DNA of 12,659 bases from an uncultured Ignavibacteriota bacterium. GTDB lineage: Bacteria; Bacteroidota; Ignavibacteria; Tepidaquicellales; Tepidaquicellaceae. The notes under the pieces were generated by a model. The model saw nothing but the letters and a program-made list of their open reading frames with translations. It was not told where the DNA came from and did no database searches. The stretch covers positions 1 through 12,659 of the forward strand of contig CALKAJ010000285.1 of assembly GCA_937983305.1 (NCBI GenBank), in the 5' to 3' direction. Made by a program: the position numbers and the translations under genes. Shown here one piece after another: positions 1-6,355 of the stretch. Within the stretch, counting starts at the first letter, position 1. Each line of letters begins with the position of its first letter.

Positions 1-47
1 GAGATGGTGATTCGTGACTGGAGTTCAGACGTGTGCTCTTCCGATCT
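1..47 (+). other. Illumina P7/TruSeq adapter remnant (not genomic)
   Basis: Positions 14-47 are an exact match to the 34-base Illumina TruSeq read-2 adapter, from GTGACTGGAG to its end CTCTTCCGATCT. Positions 6-13 (GGTGATTC) are in the place of an 8-base sample index, and positions 1-5 (GAGAT) match the 3' end of the P7 flow-cell sequence. Genomic sequence therefore starts at about base 48. The adapter happens to be open in the frame of the following gene and contains a GTG at 33, which gives a false start codon. Confidence 0.98.
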
Positions 48-929
48 TCCGACGGCTGGAAAGATATTACGGTAGCATTTCCGGTTAATATCAGAGAAAT
101 TGATTTGATAAATGACCTTGCAAAGGAAATTGATTTGAATATTGTAATCGAATCAAAAGAAACAGTTGAATTTTTATCCAAAAAATTAAAAACTAATGTC
201 GGAGTTTTTATTAAAATAGATGTTGGATTTAACAGGACAGGTATCGAATGTGCGGATATTGAATATATCAATGCTTTAATAAGAGCCTTCAGGTTAAGTA
301 AGCATATGAAATTCAAAGGTTTTCTCTCTTATACAGGTCAGACATACAGAACAAAAACACCTTCGCATATTCCCTTATCACTTAAAAAAGCTCTTAATAA
401 ACTTTCATTATTAAAAAAAGCATTTATTAATGATTATCCCGGTTGCATAATTTCAATAGGGGATACACCATCTTGTACTCTTGCCGAAGACTTTGCCGGT
501 GCCGATGAAATTAGACCGGGTAATTTTATTTTTTACGATGTAATGATGCTTTCATACAGCGTTTGCACCTGGGATAAAATTGCGGTTTGTCTTGTTTGTC
601 CTGTTGTATCAAAAAATACTGCAAGGAAGGAAATAGTTTTTTACGGAGGGGGTGTTCATTTCTCAAAGGAAAATCTGCTTGTCAGCGGAAAAGAGTTTTA
701 TGGACTGGTCGTCAGACTTAATGAGCATGGCTGGAGTGAACCCGTAAAAGGAGTATATGCAAAAGCACTTTATCAGGAACACGGAATTCTGAAATGCGAT
801 AATTCTGATTGTTTTGATTCTATTAATGTCGGCGATCTGGTTGGGATTTTACCTGTTCACAGCTGCTTAACGGCAGATTGTATGAAAAGTTATTTAACGC
901 TTGAAGGAGAAGTGATAGGCCATTTATAA
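48..929 (+). CDS. D-threonine aldolase / D-serine dehydratase-like PLP enzyme, 5'-truncated
   Basis: This is the 3' part (293 codons) of a fold-type III PLP enzyme of the alanine racemase N-terminal / D-threonine aldolase family. The reading frame enters from the adapter, so any start near base 33 is spurious. The family's PLP-binding lysine lies near the N terminus and is missing here. Visible family hallmarks are a TIM-barrel segment with KIDVGFNRTGI, a GDTPSC phosphate-binding-type loop, the EIRPGNFIFYD strand, and a C-terminal PVHSCLTAD with His at 858-860 and Cys at 864-866. In the family this His-x-Cys/Asp pair binds the catalytic metal. Cys is the form known from eukaryotic-type D-serine dehydratase (Zn), and Asp is the form in D-threonine aldolase (Mn). 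The substrate is probably a D-beta-hydroxy amino acid, but it cannot be fixed from a fragment. The stop codon directly abuts the ftsK stop on the other strand. Confidence 0.88.
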   Translation, partial: SDGWKDITVAFPVNIREIDLINDLAKEIDLNIVIESKETVEFLSKKLKTNVGVFIKIDVGFNRTGIECADIEYINALIRAFRLSKHMKFKGFLSYTGQTYRTKTPSHIPLSLKKALNKLSLLKKAFINDYPGCIISIGDTPSCTLAEDFAGADEIRPGNFIFYDVMMLSYSVCTWDKIAVCLVCPVVSKNTARKEIVFYGGGVHFSKENLLVSGKEFYGLVVRLNEHGWSEPVKGVYAKALYQEHGILKCDNSDCFDSINVGDLVGILPVHSCLTADCMKSYLTLEGEVIGHL

Positions 930-3521
930 GATTTCATCAATTTCATCTTCAGAAAGTAGTATTTCCCTTCCTTTTGCTCCCTGATTAGGACCTACTATTC
1001 CGGCGGCTTCCATCTGGTCAACAATTCTTGCCGCTCTTGCATATCCAAGTTTCAATCTTCTTTGTAAAGTTGAAGTTGAACATATCTGAAGCTTCAATAC
1101 GAGCCGGACTGCATCTTCAAACATTTCATCTCTTTCCTCATCAAATATTCCGTTTCCAAGTCTTCTTTCAACCAAAGACGGAAGTAAATAGGGCTTTGAA
1201 AAACCTTTTTGTTCGGAAATGTAGTCAACAATCTTTTCACACTCTTCAGTGGATATAAATGCATTTTGAATTCTTACCGGTTTGGATTGAGAAGATGAAA
1301 GGAAAAGCATATCGCCGTTTCTCAGAAGCTGATCAGCTCCTCCCATATCGAGAATGGTTCTTGAATCAATTTTAGAAGCAACCTGATAGGCTATTCTAAC
1401 CGGGAAGTTCGCTTTTATTACTCCGGTTATAACGTCAACAGAAGGTCTTTGTGTAGCAACTACAAGATGAATACCAACAGCCCTTGCCATCTGTGCAATT
1501 CTTGCAATAGGGTCTTCGATATCACGTTTTGCGGTAATCATAAGGTCTGCGAGTTCATCAATCACTACTACGATATAAGGCATTTTTCTATGTCTTATTG
1601 AATCCGTATCTTTGAGAAGTTTTTTTGAATGTTTTTCGTTATATGCGTCTATACTTCTTACTCCCGCATTTGCAAGTTTGCTATAGCGAATTTCCATTTC
1701 GCTTTCGAGACTTTTCAGAATTGAAACAGCATTAGATGAACTTGTAACAATACTTTCGTTTATATCGGTTGTAGTTGCAATAAAATGTCTTCTTAGTTTC
1801 GAATATAAACTTAATTCGATTTTCTTAGGGTCAATTAATACTAATTTTAAATCTTCAGGTCTCATTCTATATAGCAGAGATGCCAATATCGTATTTATTC
1901 CTACGCTTTTTCCCGAGCCTGTAGCTCCTGCAATAAGTACGTGAGGCATTTTAGCAAGGTCGTCTATAAATACTTCATCTTCAATGGTCTTTCCGAATGC
2001 AACCGGTAAATGTCCTTTATAGTCTTTGAATTTTTGAGTTGAAAAAATACTTTTTACCCTAACCATTGATGATTTCTTGTTAGGTATTTCCACTCCGACA
2101 GTACCTTTTCCCGGAATAGGAATAATCATTCTTATTCCTTTTGCCTTCATTGCCAGTGCAATATCATCCTGCAAGGATTCTATTTTAGAAAGTTTTACAT
2201 CAGGTGCCGGGATTAATTCATATAGTGTAACAACAGGACCCGGAGTTGCAAAAACTTTTTCGATAACTATTCCGAAGTTCAGAAGCTTTTCCTGAAGTAA
2301 TCTGCCGTTTTGATTAAGTTCTTCATCTGAAATATATTCGAAATCATCTTTGGATTGTTCGATAAGAAGTTCGAGAACAGGCTTCTTATAATCATCAAGA
2401 GTTTCTTCAATGAAATCATCTTCGTCAACTCCCGCCATATCGTCCATCAAATTTGCGTTATTGGGATTAATGTCGGTTTCAGATATATTGTCTTTTCGTG
2501 ATGCGGTTGTCAGCAAGTCCTCAAGCGGCAATTCCTTATTTTCCTTTTGAGATTTTTTCTTTTTTAACTGCTCAGGATTAACCGCATCAACCGGCGGTAT
2601 CTTTAACTCATCCGGCAGTTTTGGTCTTTTAATTTCCGTATCTTTAATTACCGGACTTTCTTCATCGGCAACTTTATTTCTTAATGCTTGAATTCTGTCG
2701 CGTTCCTGCCTCAATTTTTCCGATAGAGAATCTTCAATTCCGGCAGAGGATTTTTTCTCTTCTTTTAATGCATTTTTAATAATCTTTGAATCTGCTTTTT
2801 GTTTCAGCTTATCCTCTAAATCAATTTTCTCTTTACTAAAGCTCTCCTTTATCTTCTGCCATAAAATCTGTATTCTTGCAAGAGTTTTCAGGATGTTGTT
2901 GTCAATTAATAAAAATACAACTAAAGCGACTATTACAATCAAAATTAATGATGCGCCTATTCCGCCAAATGCTCTGTAAAAAAAACTTGCTAAAAAATCA
3001 CCCGTATTCCCGCTCCAGTTGCGGGAAACAGAATTTCTGCCAAAAATTAAAATCAATAATCCTGCGGAAGATGCAAGTCCAAATGAAAGAAGAAGTGAAT
3101 AAATCGAAACAGTAATGCTTTTTAATACAGGTTTTAATTTCATAAGAGAAAAACCGATTAAACCAAGAATTATTGAAATACTGATAGAAAAATAACCAAG
3201 AAATTTAAATACAAGTAAATCGGCGAAGAAAGCTCCGAAGAGTCCAAGATAATTGAAAACAAAAATTCCGGGTTGAACGGTTTCTTTTTGCAAGGAAAGG
3301 ACAAATAAATCCCACGGGTATTTTATCCTTTGTAGTTGTGCCTGGTCACTGCTTGAATAAGTAATTACGGCAATTCCAAGTAATATTCCCAATAGAAAAA
3401 GAAGAAATCCAATTGTTCTTTTTTTAAAGGATTCCGGTATCCGGAAATCTTCATCTTTTGTTTTTGAGATATTCTTTTTATTACCGTATTCCGATTGCCT
3501 TGCCTTCATTTTCTTATTCAC
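924..3521 (-). CDS. ftsK: DNA translocase FtsK/SpoIIIE
   Basis: This is a septum-anchored, hexameric, ATP-driven DNA pump that clears and resolves the chromosome terminus at division. The 865 residues show the full layout. About four or five hydrophobic membrane segments lie between residues 35 and 206. A charged, Lys/Glu-rich linker runs from about 225 to 380, followed by the alpha domain (about 385-480). The RecA-like motor has Walker A GATGSGKS (532-539) and Walker B VVVIDE (651-656), then the ATQRPSVDVITG motif (689-700). A C-terminal winged-helix gamma domain (about 800-860) includes the RRLKLGYARAARIVDQME stretch that reads KOPS-type sites. The linker is short compared with E. coli FtsK. 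The start given is GTG at 3519-3521; an ATG four codons in (3507-3509) is equally plausible, and neither has a Shine-Dalgarno sequence. It is the last gene of the minus-strand run, 33 bp after comB. Confidence 0.96.
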   Translation of the reverse strand: MNKKMKARQSEYGNKKNISKTKDEDFRIPESFKKRTIGFLLFLLGILLGIAVITYSSSDQAQLQRIKYPWDLFVLSLQKETVQPGIFVFNYLGLFGAFFADLLVFKFLGYFSISISIILGLIGFSLMKLKPVLKSITVSIYSLLLSFGLASSAGLLILIFGRNSVSRNWSGNTGDFLASFFYRAFGGIGASLILIVIVALVVFLLIDNNILKTLARIQILWQKIKESFSKEKIDLEDKLKQKADSKIIKNALKEEKKSSAGIEDSLSEKLRQERDRIQALRNKVADEESPVIKDTEIKRPKLPDELKIPPVDAVNPEQLKKKKSQKENKELPLEDLLTTASRKDNISETDINPNNANLMDDMAGVDEDDFIEETLDDYKKPVLELLIEQSKDDFEYISDEELNQNGRLLQEKLLNFGIVIEKVFATPGPVVTLYELIPAPDVKLSKIESLQDDIALAMKAKGIRMIIPIPGKGTVGVEIPNKKSSMVRVKSIFSTQKFKDYKGHLPVAFGKTIEDEVFIDDLAKMPHVLIAGATGSGKSVGINTILASLLYRMRPEDLKLVLIDPKKIELSLYSKLRRHFIATTTDINESIVTSSSNAVSILKSLESEMEIRYSKLANAGVRSIDAYNEKHSKKLLKDTDSIRHRKMPYIVVVIDELADLMITAKRDIEDPIARIAQMARAVGIHLVVATQRPSVDVITGVIKANFPVRIAYQVASKIDSRTILDMGGADQLLRNGDMLFLSSSQSKPVRIQNAFISTEECEKIVDYISEQKGFSKPYLLPSLVERRLGNGIFDEERDEMFEDAVRLVLKLQICSTSTLQRRLKLGYARAARIVDQMEAAGIVGPNQGAKGREILLSEDEIDEIL

Positions 3522-3554
3522 AGCACAAAATTAATATTTCGGAATACTTCCTTT

Positions 3555-4376
3555 TTATTTGGGGTTGTCCTTTGTTGTTAAATTAATCTTTTTCATTGAG
3601 AGCTTTTGAGTAGTTTCCATCTCAATTTGCTCTTTTAACTTTACTACTTCTTTGCTGTATATCGGTAACATAGGATAAGAGTCAACCTGTGACGCAAATT
3701 TTAAATCTTCCGTGAAGCCAAGAGAGCTAAGGTATTTCCCGTGTTCGGTTGTTTTAAACATTTCAAATACCGCTTCAGAATTTATTTCATTGCCTCTGTA
3801 TGCAAACATTTCCGCAAGTCTTACCGCCGCCGTTTCCGTGTCACTGATTGTGTATTCTGTTCCTTCCGGATTGCTCTGCAACTCTCTTATTATAGTTCCT
3901 GCACAAACGAAATCTTCCATACAAAAATTATTCAGCTTTCCTGAGCATAATAAAACAACATCTGCATTTAATGATTTAATAAACTCAACTATCCTTGTTA
4001 AATTTATGAAACTTGCGAGTACAACATTTTTTCCGTGCTTGGATTTTATTATCGAAACTGTTCCGTTTGTTGTGCTGAAAATAAGTATTTTGTCTTTTAT
4101 TTTATCGTTCAGATATTCAAATGGGGAGTTTCCAAAATCAAATCCTTCGATTTTCTTTCCGTTTCGCTCTCCGCATAATAACTTCGATGATGCCCCGCGG
4201 ATTTTTGCCGCTTTAGTCGGGTTCTCTGCCGGTATTACTTCCTTCGCTCCATTAACTAATGCATACGTTATTGTAGTTGTTGCCCTTAGTACATCTATGA
4301 TAATAACGTTTTTATCCTTTAGTACAAGGTCATCGGCAATTAAAGATTGTGTTAAATAAACACTGATTTTCGGCAT
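3555..4376 (-). CDS. comB: 2-phosphosulfolactate phosphatase family protein (ComB-like)
   Basis: This is a 273-residue member of the ComB family, Mg-dependent phosphatases that convert 2-phosphosulfolactate to sulfolactate. In methanogens that step belongs to coenzyme M synthesis; in some bacteria it belongs to sulfolactate production. Family signatures seen in order are IDVLRATTTI (27-36), CGERNGKKIEGFDFGNSP (68-85), STTNGT (101-106), LLCSGK (142-147) and EDFVCAG (154-160). The length is slightly above the usual roughly 240, because of a charged C-terminal tail after about residue 245. It begins at ATG 4374-4376, behind an A-rich leader. It lies 41 bp downstream of gcvT and 33 bp upstream of ftsK. 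No ComA, ComC or other sulfolactate gene is in the window, so the family assignment is strong but the physiological substrate in this organism is an inference. Confidence 0.9.
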   Translation of the reverse strand: MPKISVYLTQSLIADDLVLKDKNVIIIDVLRATTTITYALVNGAKEVIPAENPTKAAKIRGASSKLLCGERNGKKIEGFDFGNSPFEYLNDKIKDKILIFSTTNGTVSIIKSKHGKNVVLASFINLTRIVEFIKSLNADVVLLCSGKLNNFCMEDFVCAGTIIRELQSNPEGTEYTISDTETAAVRLAEMFAYRGNEINSEAVFEMFKTTEHGKYLSSLGFTEDLKFASQVDSYPMLPIYSKEVVKLKEQIEMETTQKLSMKKINLTTKDNPK

Positions 4377-4381
4377 AAATA

Positions 4382-4414
4382 TTTTTTAATTCTAAAATCT
4401 TTTTTTAATTCTAA
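4382..4414. repeat. 14-bp perfect direct repeat between gcvT and comB
   Basis: TTTTTTAATTCTAA occurs at 4382-4395 and again at 4401-4414, with 5 bp between the copies, in the 41-bp gap between gcvT and comB. On the coding (minus) strand it reads TTAGAATTAAAAAA twice, just ahead of the comB ATG. It could be a small tandem duplication of the A-rich leader that helps translation start in organisms without Shine-Dalgarno sequences, or simply low-complexity drift. No function is shown. Confidence 0.8.
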
Positions 4415-4417
4415 TTA

Positions 4418-5497
4418 TCATAAAAACGGTGTCTTAACTATCTCCGCCTTTACCTTTTTACCTCTCACATCAATCTCAATCGCTGAACCAACTGCATTAA
4501 AGCCGGTATCAACATAGGCAAGTCCGATATTTTTTCCAAGCATCGGGCTCGGCGAGCCGCTTGCAACAAATCCAACTTTCTTATCACTCACATAAACTTC
4601 CTGTCCGTGTCTTGCCACCATTTTTCCATCAATAATAAATCCTACCAATTTTCTTTTCAAGCCATCATTTTTTACCTTTAATATTGCTTCCTTACCGATG
4701 AAATCGTCTGTGTCAAGCTTTGTAATCCAGCCAAGACCGGCTTCAAGCGGATTTGCATTCTCATCCATATCATTTCCGTATAATCTGAAAGCATATTCAA
4801 GTCTTAAGGTATCTCTGGCACCTAATCCTATAGGCTTAATATTAAACTCATTTCCTGCCTCAAAAATTGCATTCCAGATTTTTTCGTTCATCTTCGCGTC
4901 CCATTTCATATAAATTTCAAAACATATTTTTTCGCCTGTATATCCGGTATGCGAGATGATTACATCTTCGCCGGCAATTTTTCCAAATTCAAAATTATAA
5001 TATTCGATTTTGCTTAAATCTGTTTCGGTTAATTTTTGCAGAGTTTTTAGAGAATTTTTACCCTGAATTGCAAGCAGTGAAGTTTCGTCGGAAATATCTT
5101 TAATAGTAACATCACCGAAAACATTTTTCTTCATCCACTCGATATCTTTTTCTTTATTCGATGCATTTATTACAAGCATAAAATAATCGCCGCAGTGATA
5201 AACGAGCAGGTCATCAACCATTCCGCCGTTTTCATAGCACATAGAAGAATATTGTATTTTTCCTTTTGAAAGTTTTGAGACATCATTCGTTGTGAGTTTT
5301 TGAACAAAGGCAAATGCATCTTTTCCGTGAATTTCCACTTCGCCCATATGCGAAACATCAAAAACACCGACAGATTCCCTTACGGCTTTATGCTCTGCAA
5401 TAATTCCTTCGTATTGAATCGGCATTTCATATCCTGCAAACTCAACCAGCTTTGAACCTAACTGCTTATGTATATTGTTAAATCCTGTTTTTTTCAT
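4418..5497 (-). CDS. gcvT: Glycine cleavage system T protein (aminomethyltransferase)
   Basis: GcvT transfers the methylene group from aminomethylated lipoyl-H-protein to tetrahydrofolate, releasing ammonia and giving 5,10-methylene-THF. At 359 residues it has the normal length for the family. Diagnostic stretches are EFAGYEMPIQY (19-29), GVFDVSHMGE (44-53), GGMVDDLLVY (91-100), HTGYTGE (183-189), GLGARDTLRLE (224-234) and the C-terminal barrel segment with VASGSPSPMLGKNIGLAYV (311-329). The VDD aspartates (95-96) are at the place of the family's folate-contacting catalytic Asp. The start is ATG 5495-5497, with no Shine-Dalgarno sequence. The other glycine cleavage genes (gcvH, gcvP) are not in the window. 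It sits 25 bp after the transaldolase gene and 41 bp before comB, so co-transcription is likely. The call is secure. Confidence 0.96.
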   Translation of the reverse strand: MKKTGFNNIHKQLGSKLVEFAGYEMPIQYEGIIAEHKAVRESVGVFDVSHMGEVEIHGKDAFAFVQKLTTNDVSKLSKGKIQYSSMCYENGGMVDDLLVYHCGDYFMLVINASNKEKDIEWMKKNVFGDVTIKDISDETSLLAIQGKNSLKTLQKLTETDLSKIEYYNFEFGKIAGEDVIISHTGYTGEKICFEIYMKWDAKMNEKIWNAIFEAGNEFNIKPIGLGARDTLRLEYAFRLYGNDMDENANPLEAGLGWITKLDTDDFIGKEAILKVKNDGLKRKLVGFIIDGKMVARHGQEVYVSDKKVGFVASGSPSPMLGKNIGLAYVDTGFNAVGSAIEIDVRGKKVKAEIVKTPFL

Positions 5498-5522
5498 TTT
5501 TTCTGAAATTTTTGTTTTAAAA

Positions 5523-6173
5523 TTAACTTTTATTTAGTTTATCCCAGTCTTTCATAAAATTAGTCAGCCCAATATCCGTAAGCGGATGTTTAACAAACTG
5601 GTCAATTACCTTGAAAGGAACCGTAACCACATCAGCACCCATCAATGCTGCATCAACAACGTGAAGCGGATGTCTGACTGAAGCAACAAGCACCTGAGTT
5701 TTATAGTCATAATTTCTGTAAATCTGGACAATCTGAGAAATTAAATCCATTCCATTGTGAGAAATATCATCGAGTCTTCCGACAAAAGGACTTATTAAAT
5801 AAGCTCCGGCTTTAGCCGCAAGGAGTGCCTGCATTGGGGAGAAACAAAGAGTAACATTTGTTTTAATGCCTTCGGAAGAAAATATTTTAACGGCTTTTAA
5901 ACCTTCTTTAATGAGAGGAACTTTAATTACTATATTTTTATGAATCTTAGCAAGCTCTTTGCCTTCTTTTACAATTTCATCGCATGTCATTGAAACAACT
6001 TCAGCACTGATGTCACCATCAACAATTTCACAAATTTTTGTTAAAAGGTCTTTAAAATCTTTGTATCCTTCCTTAGCTACTAATGACGGATTAGTAGTTA
6101 CGCCGTCTAAAATGCCCATTGAGGCGGCTTCTTTTATTTCCTTCAAATTTGCAGTATCAATAAATATTCTCAT
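5523..6173 (-). CDS. tal: Transaldolase, small TalC/FSA-type subfamily
   Basis: This cytosolic TIM-barrel class I aldolase probably moves a dihydroxyacetone unit between sugar phosphates in the non-oxidative pentose phosphate pathway. The 216 residues fit the short subfamily that includes bacterial TalC transaldolases and fructose-6-phosphate aldolase. It opens with MRIFIDTANLKEI, followed by the DGVTTNPSL strand (23-31). The Schiff-base lysine is Lys84 in IVIKVPL, and SPFVGRLDD spans 128-136. Phe130 in SPFVGR is the residue found in true transaldolases; E. coli fructose-6-phosphate aldolase has Tyr there, so transaldolase activity is favoured. The start is ATG 6171-6173. It is the first gene of the minus-strand run, and its promoter should lie in the 182-bp divergent region. 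Confidence 0.94.
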   Translation of the reverse strand: MRIFIDTANLKEIKEAASMGILDGVTTNPSLVAKEGYKDFKDLLTKICEIVDGDISAEVVSMTCDEIVKEGKELAKIHKNIVIKVPLIKEGLKAVKIFSSEGIKTNVTLCFSPMQALLAAKAGAYLISPFVGRLDDISHNGMDLISQIVQIYRNYDYKTQVLVASVRHPLHVVDAALMGADVVTVPFKVIDQFVKHPLTDIGLTNFMKDWDKLNKS

Positions 6174-6193
6174 AATATTTGAGGTTTATAATT

Positions 6194-6217
6194 TTAATAA
6201 ACAGGTTGTTTTATTAA
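6194..6217. repeat. Imperfect inverted repeat in the 5' region of tal
   Basis: TTAATAAAC (6194-6202) and GTTTTATTAA (6208-6217) are complementary except for one bulged T, and they flank the 5-base loop AGGTT. The repeat lies 20 to 44 bp upstream of the tal ATG, so on the minus strand it would be in the 5' leader or promoter rather than act as a terminator. It could be an operator or leader hairpin, but the stem is almost all A-T and may be fortuitous. Confidence 0.5.
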
Positions 6218-6317
6218 GAATTTACTAATTTTAATTATTTATTTAAAGTTATAAATTTTTTATTAGCAACAGGCAGAAAAATAGATACAAAAACTCTAAT
6301 TGCACTAATTGAATAAA

Positions 6318-6334
6318 TTTTGTAACTTACAAAA
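6318..6334. promoter_or_regulatory. Perfect palindrome TTTTGTAA-C-TTACAAAA, candidate operator
   Basis: Two perfectly complementary 8-bp arms surround a single central C at 6326. The site ends 21 bp before the hybrid-kinase ATG. The form TGTAA-N-TTACA is typical of sites bound by a dimeric repressor or activator, and its location fits control of the five-gene plus-strand run. A weak sigma70-like pair (TTGCAC at 6300, TAACTT at 6323, 17 bp apart) overlaps it. The palindrome is seen directly; the regulatory role is inference. Confidence 0.5.
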
Positions 6335-6355
6335 ATCTTTTAAATTAAGATAGTT

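Larger units (their letters stand above)
6174..6355. promoter_or_regulatory. Divergent intergenic region between tal and the hybrid kinase
   Basis: This 182-bp, very AT-rich gap separates the two divergent gene runs and is the only place in the window with room for promoters for both. It contains an imperfect inverted repeat near the tal start (6194-6217) and a perfect palindrome near the kinase start (6318-6334). I could not identify a convincing -10/-35 or Bacteroidota-type TTTG/TAnnTTTG promoter on either strand. The regulatory role is inferred from gene layout. Confidence 0.6.

Noticed and set aside
33..47. GTG start codon and first five residues of the aldolase-like frame
   Set aside because: These bases are sequencing adapter, so the start and residues are artefacts.
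924..960. Intrinsic terminator between the convergent aldolase-like and ftsK genes
   Set aside because: The genes overlap, and I see no GC-rich stem with a T tract on either strand.
3712..4359. 215-codon open frame on the plus strand opposite comB
   Set aside because: It is antisense to a well-conserved comB-family gene, and its translation is Ser/Phe/Ile-rich without recognisable domains: a reading-frame shadow.
6300..6328. Sigma70-like promoter TTGCAC-17 bp-TAACTT before the hybrid kinase
   Set aside because: Each hexamer matches the consensus at only three positions, the DNA is very AT-rich, and the probable host group uses a different promoter pattern. It is mentioned only because the palindrome overlaps it.
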